From positions 20,002-84,001 of the forward strand of contig CALUMU010000011.1 of assembly GCA_944321825.1 (NCBI GenBank): a DNA stretch of 64,000 bases, written 5' to 3'. Of the stretch, positions 17,639-27,460 are shown in pieces. The notes under the pieces were generated by a model. That model did not search any database and had not been told where the DNA came from. It saw nothing but the letters and a program-made list of their open reading frames with translations. Each line of letters starts with the position of its first letter. The stretch's first letter is position 1. The position numbers were made by a program, and so were the translations under genes. Source of the stretch: Candidatus Amulumruptor caecigallinarius. Its GTDB lineage: Bacteria > Bacteroidota > Bacteroidia > Bacteroidales > Muribaculaceae.

Positions 17639-20600
17639 TTAGTCGCGCTCGACGTTGGCAATCTTCTGCTGGAGTTTTGCCATTTTCTCGTCATGGAGCA
17701 CCTTCTTGTACTCAAACGGTATGACTTTGATAAACTGGTCGACGTAGGTGTGCCAGTCATCAAGCATCCGTCCTGCAAGGGGCGAGTGCGTGTGCTTGAA
17801 GTGGTTGCCGATAAGACGGTACAGCTCGCGGTTGTCGGCCATGTCGTCGATGAGCGACAGCTCTACCATCTCCATGTTGCAGAAATAATCAAAGTCGCCG
17901 TTGGGATTCCATACATATGCCACGCCTCCGCTCATACCGGCAGCGAAGTTACGGCCTGTGGTGCCGAGCACCACGGTGCGTCCGCCTGTCATGTATTCGC
18001 AGCAGTGGTCGCCCACGCCTTCGACAACAGCAGTGGCACCCGAATTGCGCACACAGAAGCGTTCGCCGACACGACCGTTGATGTATATCTCACCGGCTGT
18101 AGCTCCATAAAGGAGAGTGTTGCCGGCTATGATATTTTCTTCGGGTGCGAATGACGAACCTGACGGCGGCACGATGACAATCTTACCACCCGAAAGTCCC
18201 TTGCCCACATAGTCGTTGGCATCGCCTTCAAGACGGAACGAGATACCGTGAGAGAGGAAAGCACCGAAGCTCTGTCCGGCAGAACCCTTGAATGTGCAAC
18301 GGAGAGTATTGTCCGACAGCCCCGCATTGCCGTATTTGCCGGCTATGACACCCGAAAGCATCGCTCCCACGGCGCGGTCGGTATTGTTAATCGGGAATTC
18401 GAGTTCTACAGGCATCTCATCCTCGATGGCCGGGTAAGCACGGCTGATAATCTGGCGGTCAAGCACATTGGCAATGTCATGCTTCTGCTTGGTCACGTTG
18501 ATTATGGCATTGGTCTTGGCCTCTTCCGGCATGTAAAGGAGCTTGCTGAAATCAAGGTGAGAAGTCTTGAAGGTGTCATGGTCGGGCTTGACATGGAGCA
18601 TGTCGGCGCGTCCGATAACCTCGTCAAGGCTGCGGACACCTATTTCGGCAAGAGTCTCGCGGATTTCCTGGGCGAGGAACTTGAAGAAGTTAACCACATA
18701 CTCGCTGCGCCCTCTGAAACGCTTGCGAAGTTCCTCGTTCTGGGTCGCTACTCCGACAGGGCATGTGTTCATATGGCACTTGCGCATCATCACGCATCCG
18801 AGCACGATAAGTGCACTTGTGGCGAAACCGAACTCCTCGGCACCGAGCATTGCCATTATAATCACGTCACGCGCACTCTTGAGCTGACCGTCAGCCTGGA
18901 GCTTCACCTGACCGCGAAGGTTGTTGATGACAAGGGTCTGCTGTGTCTCTGCCAGACCTATCTCCACCGGCAGACCGGCATAGCGGATAGAACTTGCCGG
19001 AGATGCGCCCGTACCGCCATCGCTGCCGCTGATGGTAATAAGGTCGCTCTTGGCCTTTGCCACACCTGCCGCGATGGTACCCACTCCGCTCTCGCTGACG
19101 AGCTTGACCGAGATATTCGCCTTGGGGTTGACATTCTTGAGGTCGAAAATCAGCTGGGCAAGGTCCTCGATGGAATAGATGTCATGGTGAGGGGGAGGCG
19201 ATATGAGGGAGATGCCGGGTATGGAGTGACGTGTCTTGGCGATAATCTTGTCGACCTTGAATCCGGGGAGCTGGCCACCTTCACCGGGCTTGGCACCCTG
19301 GGCTATCTTAATCTGGATTTCATCGGCGTTGACAAGATACTCAGCCGTGACACCGAAGCGGCCTGAAGCCACCTGCTTGATGGCCGAACGCGCCGACGAG
19401 CCGTCGGCGCGCGGTTTGAAACGCTCTGCGTCCTCGCCGCCTTCGCCGGTGTTGCTTCGCGCCCCGATAGCGTTCATCGCTATGCCGAGAGCCTCGTGGG
19501 CCTCGCGGCTGATAGACCCGAACGACATGGCACCTGTGACAAACCGCCGCATGATGTTCTCTATCGGCTCGACTTCCTCTACAGGGATCGGATTGCCCTT
19601 GGTGAAGTCAAGATAGTCACGGATGAATATCGGAGCCGGCTTATTGTCGACTATGGATGTAAATTCCTTGAACTTCTTGTAGCTGCCCAGACGGGTGGCA
19701 AGCTGGAGAGTGGCTATGGCCTCGGGGCTCCAGGCATGCTGCTCGCCGTCCTTACGGAAGGAATACTGGCCGATATGCGCCAACGGCGACTCCGTGTCGA
19801 AATCGTCGGAGAATGCCTCCGCATGGTTGCTGATAATCTCACGAGTGAGGTCGTCCATGTCTATGCCGGAAATCTTGCTGACCGTATTTCCGAAATATTT
19901 AGCCGACATCTCTTCGCTTATGCCGAGAGCTTCAAAAAGCTGCGCTCCCTTGTATGAAGTAAGCGTGGAAATACCCATCTTCGACATGACTTTGAGAAGA
20001 CCTTTGTCGATAGCCTTGATGTAATTACGCTGCGCGGTGGCGAAGTCAAGCTGGATCTCGGCCTTCTTCACGAGGTCATTGATGATAGCAAACGCCAGAT
20101 ACGGGTTGATAGCGCTCGCGCCATAGCCTGTAAGCAGTGCGAAATGCATCACTTCACGAGCATCGGCGGTCTCGATGACGAGAGCCGTCTGCAAACGCTT
20201 CTTGCAGTCAATCAGATGATGGTGCACAGCCGATGTGGCCAGCAGCGAAGGTATAGCGGCATTTTCCGCGTCTACGCCACGGTCCGAGAGGATGATGTAG
20301 TTGCAACCCTCATCGACCGCGCTTTCGGCTTCGGCACAGAGACGGTCTATGGCGTTGGTCATGCCTTCAGCTCCGTCGGCCACCTTGAATGTCATGGCGA
20401 GCTTGCGGGTGTTGAAGCCCTTGTACTGCAGGTTGCAGAGGATGTCGAGCTCGTGGTTGGTGATGATGGGCCGGCGCAGCAGCACCATCTTGCACATATC
20501 GGGCTGCGGCTCCATCAGGTTGAGGTCGATAGCTCCGATATAGCTGTCGAGGCTCATCACAAGTTCCTCGCGCAGAGGGTCGATAGGAGGATTGGTCACC

Positions 20601-22147
20601 TGCGCGAAATGCTGACGGAAATAGTTGAACAGCAGCTGCGGCTTGCCCGACATCACTGCCAGAGGGGTATCGTTGCCCATGGAGTTGACAGGCTCTTTGC
20701 CGTCGACCACCATCGGGGTGATGATTTTCTCTACCTCCTCGCGGTTGTAGTAGTATGACTTGAGCAGACGCTCGAACTGGTCGACATCGTTGCTGACTTT
20801 ACGTCCGCTGCTTATCTTGTCAAGGATGATGCGGTTACGCGACAGCCAGTCACGGTAAGGGAACTCGTTGGCAAGCTTTTCCTTAAGATCCGCATCGAAA
20901 TATATCTTGCCTTCGTCCATATCCACCATCAGCATCTTGCCGGGGCGCAGGCGGCCTTTCTCGGCCACTTCAGATGCTTCAAACGGCAACACTCCGATTT
21001 CAGAAGCGATGACGATGGTGTTGTCCTTGGTGATGAGGTAACGGGCGGGGCGCAGACCGTTGCGGTCAAGCATACCTCCGGCATAGCGGCCGTCGCTGAA
21101 CAGCAGGGTAGCCGGACCGTCCCAAGCCTCCATGAGGATGGACTGGAACTCGTAGAACGCCTTCAGTTCGGGCGAGATAGGATTGCGGTCATTGAACGAC
21201 TCCGGCACAAGCATGGCCAGAGCATGGGGCAGGCTCATGCCGCCCATTACGAAAAATTCAAGCACGTTGTCAAGCGATGCCGAATCGCTCATGCCGGCTT
21301 GTATGATAGGTGTGACATCCACATCGCCGAATGCCTTGGGGTGGAGCAGACATTCACGGGCCTTCATCCACATGCGATTGCCCTGGATGGTGTTGATTTC
21401 GCCGTTGTGTCCAAGCATACGGAACGGCTGTGCCAGCGACCACGTTGGGAACGTGTTGGTGGAGAAACGCGAATGTACCAGAGCCATGGCTGTGGTGAAG
21501 TGAGGATTCATCAGATCCGGGAAGTAATAGCGGAGCTGGAGGCTTGAGAGCATCCCCTTATAGACTATCACCCTCGATGACAGGCTGACGATATAGAAAT
21601 CCTCCTTTCCGGCGATGTTGCTGGCTGCAACCTTCTTCTCTATTTTCTTGCGCAGGAGGTAGAGACGTATGTCGAGTTCGTCGTTAGTCTTTTCGTCAGC
21701 TATGAAAATCTGCTTTATTACAGGCTCGGCACTGCGCGACACTTCGCCGAGCTGCTCGTTGTTGGTGGGTACGTCGCGCACCGCTATGAGGCTCAGACCC
21801 ATCTCGATGGCCTCGCGTTCTATCAGGTCAAATATAATCTGGCGAGAGTCCTCATCGTGAGGCAAGAACAACAAGCCTGTGCCGTAACGTCCCTTTTCGG
21901 GGACGGCTATACCCTGCAGCAAGATAAATTCGTGGGGAATCTGTACCATGATACCGGCACCGTCGCCCGTTTTGGGGTCGGCACCCTCCGCTCCGCGGTG
22001 CACCATATGTTCAAGCACCTGGAGACCTTTCTCCACGAGCTGATGTGATTTTACCCCGTTGATGTTGACGAGCAGACCTACGCCGCAGGCATCATGCTCG
22101 AAACGGCTGTCGTAAAGGCCCTGGCTCTGAGGGATGTTATGTTGCAT
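17639..22147 (-). CDS. gltB: glutamate synthase large subunit GltB
   Basis: The 1502-residue protein has a class II glutaminase domain (EHDACGVG with Cys21 as nucleophile after propeptide removal, HNGEINT), a central domain, the FMN-binding synthase barrel (SISREAHEALGIAMN, GAKPGEGGQLPG, ISGSDGGTGASP) with the 3Fe-4S cluster motif CVMMRKCHMNTCPVG, and the C-terminal beta-helix rich in GG repeats. It converts glutamine and 2-oxoglutarate to two glutamates with GltD. The 20-residue leader before Cys21 is the usual cleaved propeptide. Upstream is type III glutamine synthetase, completing the GS-GOGAT cycle. Confidence 0.96.
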   Translation of the reverse strand: MQHNIPQSQGLYDSRFEHDACGVGLLVNINGVKSHQLVEKGLQVLEHMVHRGAEGADPKTGDGAGIMVQIPHEFILLQGIAVPEKGRYGTGLLFLPHDEDSRQIIFDLIEREAIEMGLSLIAVRDVPTNNEQLGEVSRSAEPVIKQIFIADEKTNDELDIRLYLLRKKIEKKVAASNIAGKEDFYIVSLSSRVIVYKGMLSSLQLRYYFPDLMNPHFTTAMALVHSRFSTNTFPTWSLAQPFRMLGHNGEINTIQGNRMWMKARECLLHPKAFGDVDVTPIIQAGMSDSASLDNVLEFFVMGGMSLPHALAMLVPESFNDRNPISPELKAFYEFQSILMEAWDGPATLLFSDGRYAGGMLDRNGLRPARYLITKDNTIVIASEIGVLPFEASEVAEKGRLRPGKMLMVDMDEGKIYFDADLKEKLANEFPYRDWLSRNRIILDKISSGRKVSNDVDQFERLLKSYYYNREEVEKIITPMVVDGKEPVNSMGNDTPLAVMSGKPQLLFNYFRQHFAQVTNPPIDPLREELVMSLDSYIGAIDLNLMEPQPDMCKMVLLRRPIITNHELDILCNLQYKGFNTRKLAMTFKVADGAEGMTNAIDRLCAEAESAVDEGCNYIILSDRGVDAENAAIPSLLATSAVHHHLIDCKKRLQTALVIETADAREVMHFALLTGYGASAINPYLAFAIINDLVKKAEIQLDFATAQRNYIKAIDKGLLKVMSKMGISTLTSYKGAQLFEALGISEEMSAKYFGNTVSKISGIDMDDLTREIISNHAEAFSDDFDTESPLAHIGQYSFRKDGEQHAWSPEAIATLQLATRLGSYKKFKEFTSIVDNKPAPIFIRDYLDFTKGNPIPVEEVEPIENIMRRFVTGAMSFGSISREAHEALGIAMNAIGARSNTGEGGEDAERFKPRADGSSARSAIKQVASGRFGVTAEYLVNADEIQIKIAQGAKPGEGGQLPGFKVDKIIAKTRHSIPGISLISPPPHHDIYSIEDLAQLIFDLKNVNPKANISVKLVSESGVGTIAAGVAKAKSDLITISGSDGGTGASPASSIRYAGLPVEIGLAETQQTLVINNLRGQVKLQADGQLKSARDVIIMAMLGAEEFGFATSALIVLGCVMMRKCHMNTCPVGVATQNEELRKRFRGRSEYVVNFFKFLAQEIRETLAEIGVRSLDEVIGRADMLHVKPDHDTFKTSHLDFSKLLYMPEEAKTNAIINVTKQKHDIANVLDRQIISRAYPAIEDEMPVELEFPINNTDRAVGAMLSGVIAGKYGNAGLSDNTLRCTFKGSAGQSFGAFLSHGISFRLEGDANDYVGKGLSGGKIVIVPPSGSSFAPEENIIAGNTLLYGATAGEIYINGRVGERFCVRNSGATAVVEGVGDHCCEYMTGGRTVVLGTTGRNFAAGMSGGVAYVWNPNGDFDYFCNMEMVELSLIDDMADNRELYRLIGNHFKHTHSPLAGRMLDDWHTYVDQFIKVIPFEYKKVLHDEKMAKLQQKIANVERD

Positions 22148-22202
22148 AACTTGGGAAAGTTAAATATGTAGGTTAAATTGGGTAAAATGAGGAGAAAGTA
22201 AT

Positions 22203-22250
22203 GCCGGTGGCTGGCCTTGGGTGTCACACCGTAGAGGAGCAGCCACCGGC
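22203..22250 (-). terminator. 11-bp inverted repeat between glnN and gltB
   Basis: GCCGGTGGCTG (22203-22213) pairs with CAGCCACCGGC (22240-22250) around a 26-nt loop. The minus-strand tail ATTACTTTCTCC is not a good U-run, so it may be a weak terminator, an attenuator or an mRNA stabiliser separating glnN from gltBD. Confidence 0.5.
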
Positions 22251-22285
22251 ATCGGTCATATTAATATGAAAATTAACGGAAAATA

Positions 22286-24475
22286 TCAGCGGATGAAGAG
22301 GAGTTCGCGATATTTAACCAAAGGCCACATCTCGTTGTCGACCATCAGCTCGAGCTTATCGACATGATAACGGATGACATCCATGCAGGGAGCCACATTG
22401 TCATGGTAAGCAAGAGCCTTGGTGCGCTCGTCCTCTATCTTGTTGGCATCCTTGCGGGCGTTGACCATCTTGGTCACCTCGTCGCGGATGATGTTGATGT
22501 GCTTGGATATCTTCTCTATGGTCACCATGCTGTTGCCGGCGAGTTCGGGAGCTTTATCGGCAGGGAAGATGTCGTTGATTTTGTACACATTGTCAAGGAG
22601 TATCGACTGATAGCGTGTAGCCACAGGGATGATGTGGTTGATGGCCAGATCGCCAAGCACACGAGCTTCAATCTGTATCTTCTTGGTGTACATCTCCCAC
22701 TTGACCTCGTTACGGGCTTCAAGCTCTACCTTGGTGAACACGCCTGTACGGGCAAACATATCGACCGACGACTGCTGGAGGTATGCGTCAAAGATTTTGG
22801 GGATGTTTGTCTCGCAGTCAAGGCCGCGACGTGCAGCTTCCTCCTTCCACTCGTCGCTATAGCCGTTGCCGTCGAAGTGGATGGCCTTGCTCTCGGTGAT
22901 GAGCTTACGCACCTCTTCAAGGATGGCATGAACAAGAGCCTCGCCGTTGGCTACGCGCTCGTCAACCTTAGCTTTGAACGTCATAAGCTGGTCGGCGACA
23001 GCCGAGTTGAGGGCAATCATGGCACTCGCACAGTTGGCACTGCTGCCTACGGCACGGAACTCGAAGCGGTTGCCTGTGAAAGCGAAAGGAGATGTGCGGT
23101 TACGGTCGGTGGCATCGACGCTGATGTCGGGAATCTGTGTCAGCTCGAAGCTCATGGTCTCCTTGCCGGCGAGAGTGATGAGCTCGTCGCCCGTGCTGTG
23201 TTCGAGCTTGTCAAGTATCTCAGCAAGCTGGCTGCCTGTGAAGATAGATATGATGGCAGGGGGAGCCTCGTTAGCACCGAGACGGTGTCCGTTGGTAGCC
23301 GACATGATAGAAGCTTTGAGCAGCGCATTATGATGATAAACGGCGGCCATCACATTGGCTACGAAAGTGATGAACTGGAGGTTGCCCATCGGAGTCTTGG
23401 CCGGAGCGAAGAGCAGAGTGCCGGTATCGGTGCCGAGACTCCAGTTGTTGTGCTTGCCCGAACCGTTGATGCCGGCGAAAGGCTTCTCGTGGAGGAGCAC
23501 ACGGAAATTGTGTCGGCGTGCCACCTCTCCTATAAGCGACATAAGCAGCATGTTGTGGTCGTTGGCAAGGTTGGTCTCCTCAAATATAGGAGCAAGCTCA
23601 AACTGGTTGGGAGCCACCTCATTATGACGCGTCTTGGCAGGGATGCCGAGGCGGTGGCACTCTATCTCAAGGTCAAGCATGAATGCCTCAACTCGTGAAG
23701 GGATGGCACCGAAATAATGATCCTCGAGCTGCTGGTTCTTCGCCGATTCGTGGCCGAGAAGTGTGCGGCCTGTCATCACCAAGTCGGGACGGGCAGCATA
23801 TAGAGCCTCGTCGACAAGGAAATACTCCTGTTCCCAGCCGAGATTGCTGATTACATGCTTCACTTCGGGGTCAAAGAAACGCGCTACGGCCGTACCGGCC
23901 TTATCAACAGCGTTGAGGGCTCGCAGAAGCGGTGTCTTGTAGTCAAGCGATTCGCCGGTATAGCTGATGAAGATAGTGGGGATACACAACGTGCCGTCCA
24001 TGATGAAGGCAGGAGAAGAAATATCCCATGCCGAATAGCCGCGGGCTTCGAAAGTGTTGCGGATACCGCCGTTGGGAAAGCTCGAAGCATCGGGTTCCTG
24101 CTGCACGAGCAGCTTGCCTGTAAACTCCTCGATGACACCGCCTTTGCCGTCATGGTCTACAAATGCGTCATGCTTCTCGGCAGTGGCCTCGGTCATAGGC
24201 TGGAACCAGTGGGTATAGTGGCGGGCACCGTTGTCGATAGCCCAACGCATCATACCGCTGGCCACGCTGTCGGCGACCTCAACAGGCAGCGACTTCTTGT
24301 TGTCTATCGCATCAACGAGAACCTCGTATGTCTTTTTAGGGAGATATTCAAACATCTTCTGGCGGTTGAACACCTTCTCTGCGTAATAGACTTCTGGGCG
24401 TTCGGCCGGAATCTCGACAGGAACTGCTTTGCGGTTGGAAGCTTCCTTTACTACGTTAAATCTTAATTGTGACAT
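22286..24475 (-). CDS. glnN: glutamine synthetase type III
   Basis: The 729-residue protein is far longer than GSI (~470) and matches GSIII, the dodecameric class typical of Bacteroides. Visible family segments are HWFQPMTEATAEKHDAF near residue 80, LEIECHRLGIPAKTRHNEVAPNQFE, LHEKPFAGINGSGKHNNWSL (ATP/glutamate site) and NRTSPFAFTGNRFEFRAVGS. It makes glutamine from glutamate, ammonium and ATP. It sits between dapL and gltB on the same strand, which gives the complete ammonium assimilation route in one run of genes. No -7 box was found in the 61 bp after dapL, so co-transcription from dapF is possible. Confidence 0.95.
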   Translation of the reverse strand: MSQLRFNVVKEASNRKAVPVEIPAERPEVYYAEKVFNRQKMFEYLPKKTYEVLVDAIDNKKSLPVEVADSVASGMMRWAIDNGARHYTHWFQPMTEATAEKHDAFVDHDGKGGVIEEFTGKLLVQQEPDASSFPNGGIRNTFEARGYSAWDISSPAFIMDGTLCIPTIFISYTGESLDYKTPLLRALNAVDKAGTAVARFFDPEVKHVISNLGWEQEYFLVDEALYAARPDLVMTGRTLLGHESAKNQQLEDHYFGAIPSRVEAFMLDLEIECHRLGIPAKTRHNEVAPNQFELAPIFEETNLANDHNMLLMSLIGEVARRHNFRVLLHEKPFAGINGSGKHNNWSLGTDTGTLLFAPAKTPMGNLQFITFVANVMAAVYHHNALLKASIMSATNGHRLGANEAPPAIISIFTGSQLAEILDKLEHSTGDELITLAGKETMSFELTQIPDISVDATDRNRTSPFAFTGNRFEFRAVGSSANCASAMIALNSAVADQLMTFKAKVDERVANGEALVHAILEEVRKLITESKAIHFDGNGYSDEWKEEAARRGLDCETNIPKIFDAYLQQSSVDMFARTGVFTKVELEARNEVKWEMYTKKIQIEARVLGDLAINHIIPVATRYQSILLDNVYKINDIFPADKAPELAGNSMVTIEKISKHINIIRDEVTKMVNARKDANKIEDERTKALAYHDNVAPCMDVIRYHVDKLELMVDNEMWPLVKYRELLFIR

Positions 24476-24536
24476 AGTTGTAGGTGGAGGTTTGAATTAA
24501 TGATGTATGTTATGATTAATTTTTGCTATTATAATG

Positions 24537-25769
24537 TCAGAGCTGCCAGTCTTTGATGCGCTGCACGGCTTTGAGGGTGTTCTCGTAAGTATTGAAGGCT
24601 GTCAGGCGGAAATACCCTTCGCCCGATGGGCCGAAGCCCACACCTGGCGTACCGGCGATATGCAGGTCGGACAACATGCGGTCAAAAAACTGCCATGAAT
24701 CCATGCCGTCAGGGGTCTTAATCCACACATAGGGAGAGTTTTCTCCGCCGAACGCCTGCAGACCAGCGCCACGCACGCCCTCAAGCAGCAGGCGGGAATT
24801 GCGCATGTAATAGTCGACCGTCTCTTTGACCTGCCGGCTACCCTCTTCGCTGTAGAGGGCTTCGGCACCACGCTGAATGACATAGCTCGCTCCGTTGAAT
24901 TTGGTGGACTGCCGACGCAGCCACAGCGAGTGAAGCGACACCTTAGAGCCGTCGGATCCAACACCGTAGAGCGGCTTGGGCACTACGGTATATCCTAAAC
25001 GAAGCCCTGTGAATCCGGCAGTCTTGGAGTAACTGCGAAACTCTATCGCCACCTTTTTGGCGCCCTCTATCTCATAGATGCTGCGGGGCACATCAGGCTG
25101 GGTCACATATGCTTCATAAGCCGAGTCAAACAATATAAGGCAACCATTGGCTCTGGCATAATCTACCCAAGCCTTAAGCTGCTCGCGCGTGAGCACGGTG
25201 CCTGTAGGATTGTTGGGATAACAGAGGTATATGACATCAGGCCGCTCCGTCGGCAGCGAGGGCACGAAATCATTGGCGGCAGTGCAGGGAAGGTATATTA
25301 TGTTACTCCAGCGTCCGTCAGCAAGCAGGTCTCCAGCCCTACCGGCCATCACGTTTGTATCGACATACACCGGATATACAGGATCTGTGACAGCCACCTT
25401 GGCAGCAGCAGACAGGATGTCGCCGATATTGCCAGTATCGCTCTTGGCTCCGTCGCTTATGAATATCTCGTCGGCCGACACCTCTATGCCGCGACGGTTA
25501 TAGTCATACATGGCTATCTTATCACGGAGAAACGCGTAGCCCTGCTCAGGGCCGTAGCCATGGAACGTAGCCGCAGAAGCTTCGTCATCGACCGCCTTGT
25601 GCATGGCTTCAATAGCTGCCGCGCATACAGGGCGCGTAACATCGCCGATGCCCATGCGTATCACCTCTACTCCGGGATTGTCAGCCATAAATGCTGAAAT
25701 CTTGGCTGCGACCTGCGAAAACAGGTAGCTCGCCTGGAGCTTCGTGAAATTATCGTTAATCTTAAACAT
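24537..25769 (-). CDS. dapL: LL-diaminopimelate aminotransferase DapL
   Basis: The 410-residue class I/II PLP aminotransferase converts tetrahydrodipicolinate directly to LL-diaminopimelate, bypassing the succinylase and acetylase routes. The N-terminal NDNFTKLQASYLFSQVA, IRMGIGDVTRPVC, FHGYGPEQGYAFLRDKIA, SDGAKSDTGNI and the PLP-lysine motif SYSKTAGFTGLRLGY are all diagnostic. Length equals the family norm. Its product is the substrate of DapF, encoded 88 bp upstream on the same strand. Confidence 0.96.
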   Translation of the reverse strand: MFKINDNFTKLQASYLFSQVAAKISAFMADNPGVEVIRMGIGDVTRPVCAAAIEAMHKAVDDEASAATFHGYGPEQGYAFLRDKIAMYDYNRRGIEVSADEIFISDGAKSDTGNIGDILSAAAKVAVTDPVYPVYVDTNVMAGRAGDLLADGRWSNIIYLPCTAANDFVPSLPTERPDVIYLCYPNNPTGTVLTREQLKAWVDYARANGCLILFDSAYEAYVTQPDVPRSIYEIEGAKKVAIEFRSYSKTAGFTGLRLGYTVVPKPLYGVGSDGSKVSLHSLWLRRQSTKFNGASYVIQRGAEALYSEEGSRQVKETVDYYMRNSRLLLEGVRGAGLQAFGGENSPYVWIKTPDGMDSWQFFDRMLSDLHIAGTPGVGFGPSGEGYFRLTAFNTYENTLKAVQRIKDWQL

Positions 25770-25772
25770 CTG

Positions 25773-25821
25773 TTTTTTCCGTTAATTTGTATTACCTTCA
25801 GTACCTATTTTTTCCGTTAAT
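25773..25821. repeat. two identical 14-bp direct repeats before dapL
   Basis: TTTTTTCCGTTAAT occurs at 25773-25786 and again at 25808-25821, 35 bp apart, in the dapF-dapL gap just upstream of the dapL ATG. Possible operator or chance; see findings. Confidence 0.6.
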
Positions 25822-25857
25822 CTATCGCTGTATTCCGTCTGTAAAATGCATGTATAA

Positions 25858-26712
25858 TCAGGTGGTGCGCGGATAACTGCCGGTGAACACCGTGGTGGCA
25901 CCACCCTTCATGTACACGTGTCCGTCATCGCCCCAGTCTATCTCAAGAGTGCCGCCAAGCAGCTCTACTGAGACCTCACGGGATGTCAGACCGTTGATGG
26001 CTGCAGCGACGACAGTCGCACATGCTCCCGTGCCACAGGCAAGCGTCTCTCCGCTGCCACGCTCCCACACCCTCATGCGTATGCGGTCATTTGACATAAC
26101 CTGTGCAAACTCGATGTTAGCCCTGTCAGGCCACATGGGGTGCAGTTCAAGCTCACGGCCGAGGGTGTGTACATCCACCTTGGCAAGGTCTTCGACAAAT
26201 ATGACTCCGTGGGGGTTGCCCATCGACACAGCGTTGATTCTTACTTCTCCAGCCGAAGTGTCGACAGGGGCATTGATGACCGAGGGTCTGTCGCTGATTA
26301 CCGGGACAAGCGGCGAATCGATTACCGGCTCTCCCATATCTACAGTCACAGCCTCCACTTTGCCGGCTTTGACATCAAGCGAAAGGATTTTGATGCCCGA
26401 AAGCGTCTCGAGCCTGAGGATCTGCTTGTCGGTCAGTCCGTGCTCATACACATATTTCCCTATGCAACGGCTGGCATTTCCGCACATCTTGCCTTCCGAA
26501 CCGTCGGCATTGAACATGCGCATCTTGAAGTCAGCGACATTGCTGTCCATAATAAGGATTATGCCGTCGGCACCCACACCTTTGTGGCGGTCGCTCATCT
26601 CTACAGCCAATGACGCTGGATCACGTGGTGCACCTTCAAGGCAATTGATGTAGATGTAATCATTGCCCAAACCATGCATCTTGGTGAATTTTATGACTTC
26701 TTGTACGGCCAT
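25858..26712 (-). CDS. dapF: diaminopimelate epimerase DapF
   Basis: The 284-residue enzyme isomerises LL- to meso-diaminopimelate for peptidoglycan and lysine. It starts MAVQEVIKFTKMHGLGNDYI, the standard opening, and carries the two catalytic cysteines in GKMCGNASRC and ETLACGTGACAT. A longer reading frame begins at 26742, but a full promoter overlaps that ATG (26740-26769), so 26712 is the start. It precedes dapL, glnN and gltBD. Confidence 0.95.
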   Translation of the reverse strand: MAVQEVIKFTKMHGLGNDYIYINCLEGAPRDPASLAVEMSDRHKGVGADGIILIMDSNVADFKMRMFNADGSEGKMCGNASRCIGKYVYEHGLTDKQILRLETLSGIKILSLDVKAGKVEAVTVDMGEPVIDSPLVPVISDRPSVINAPVDTSAGEVRINAVSMGNPHGVIFVEDLAKVDVHTLGRELELHPMWPDRANIEFAQVMSNDRIRMRVWERGSGETLACGTGACATVVAAAINGLTSREVSVELLGGTLEIDWGDDGHVYMKGGATTVFTGSYPRTT

Positions 26713-26739
26713 TTTGTCTGTCTGTTTATCTTTACACTG

Positions 26740-26769
26740 CAAAGGTAAACATTTTGTTTAAATAATCAA
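26740..26769 (-). promoter_or_regulatory. promoter of dapF
   Basis: On the minus strand TTG (26769-26767), a 19-bp spacer and TACCTTTG (26747-26740) match the consensus exactly. It implies a leader of about 20 nt before the ATG at 26712. Confidence 0.75.
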
Positions 26770-26859
26770 TGCAATTTTAGCAAAATGACGTATAATTTTT
26801 AATTTTTCCACTTTTTGCCACTTCATTGATGGTTTTTGTGGCATTTATCCATGCTTCTT

Positions 26860-27429
26860 TCAGAACATAATCCCGAGCCTGAGAGTAGCCATACTCAAAT
26901 TGTTGGCTGATTTCCCCGATGTTGTGGTGGCATCGCTGATATCTTTGCCACCATTGTAGCTGTAACCAAGAGTAAGATAGCTGCGGAACTTCCGCGACGA
27001 GGCGAGATTGACACCTACCGACGGGTTGATATAGAACGCAGTATTGGTAGCAGTGCCGAAAAAATTGTTGAGAGCCACACCTGTACGCAGGTCAAAGAAA
27101 CACAACTGTTTTTGCTTTGAGAACGATGTGCGCAGCAACACATAGAGCGGATAGCTGAACGAGTTGTTATTGACCATCCCATGTATTCCAGCTCCGAATC
27201 CCACAATATCCACTCCAGGGCATCGGAGACCGAAGTAGGCTTCTCCATCAAGCGACGACATATCGGCCGTGGTCAAGTCTATCGAACTTCCCACATCGAC
27301 ACCCCACGCAAAGGCAGTGGCACCGGATTCAACGGAGGCAGGCGTACTCTCTGCCGCAGTCATGTCATCGACACCCCACGCAAAGGCAGTCATCGCTATT
27401 GCAGCTATAATCGTTTTGATATAATTCAT
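26860..27429 (-). CDS. small exported beta-barrel-like protein with duplicated N-terminal segment
   Basis: The 189-residue protein starts MNYIKTIIAAIAMTAFAWGV, a signal peptide. TAFAWGVD recurs 24 residues later, reflecting a duplication in the DNA (25-bp perfect repeat at 27294-27318 and 27366-27390). The rest has alternating polar and hydrophobic stretches, GLRCPGVDIVGFGAGIHG, YLTLGYSYNGG and a final LSMATLRLGIMF ending in Phe, as expected of a small outer-membrane barrel. I do not recognise a named family. It begins 31 bp after prmA on the same strand and may be co-transcribed. Confidence 0.65.
   Translation of the reverse strand: MNYIKTIIAAIAMTAFAWGVDDMTAAESTPASVESGATAFAWGVDVGSSIDLTTADMSSLDGEAYFGLRCPGVDIVGFGAGIHGMVNNNSFSYPLYVLLRTSFSKQKQLCFFDLRTGVALNNFFGTATNTAFYINPSVGVNLASSRKFRSYLTLGYSYNGGKDISDATTTSGKSANNLSMATLRLGIMF
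27294..27390. repeat. 25-bp perfect direct repeat, 72 bp apart, inside the signal-peptide region
   Basis: The copies at 27294-27318 and 27366-27390 are identical and 72 bp (24 codons) apart, so the frame is kept and TAFAWGVD is encoded twice. Confidence 0.85.
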
Positions 27430-27460
27430 TTTTGAGTAAGTGATATAATACTTCTGTTAG

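Noticed and set aside
18248..19366. 372-codon open frame antisense to gltB
   Set aside because: Shadow of the synthase domain; no family features.
22364..23698. 444-codon open frame antisense to glnN
   Set aside because: No recognisable domain; lies wholly within the glutamine synthetase gene.
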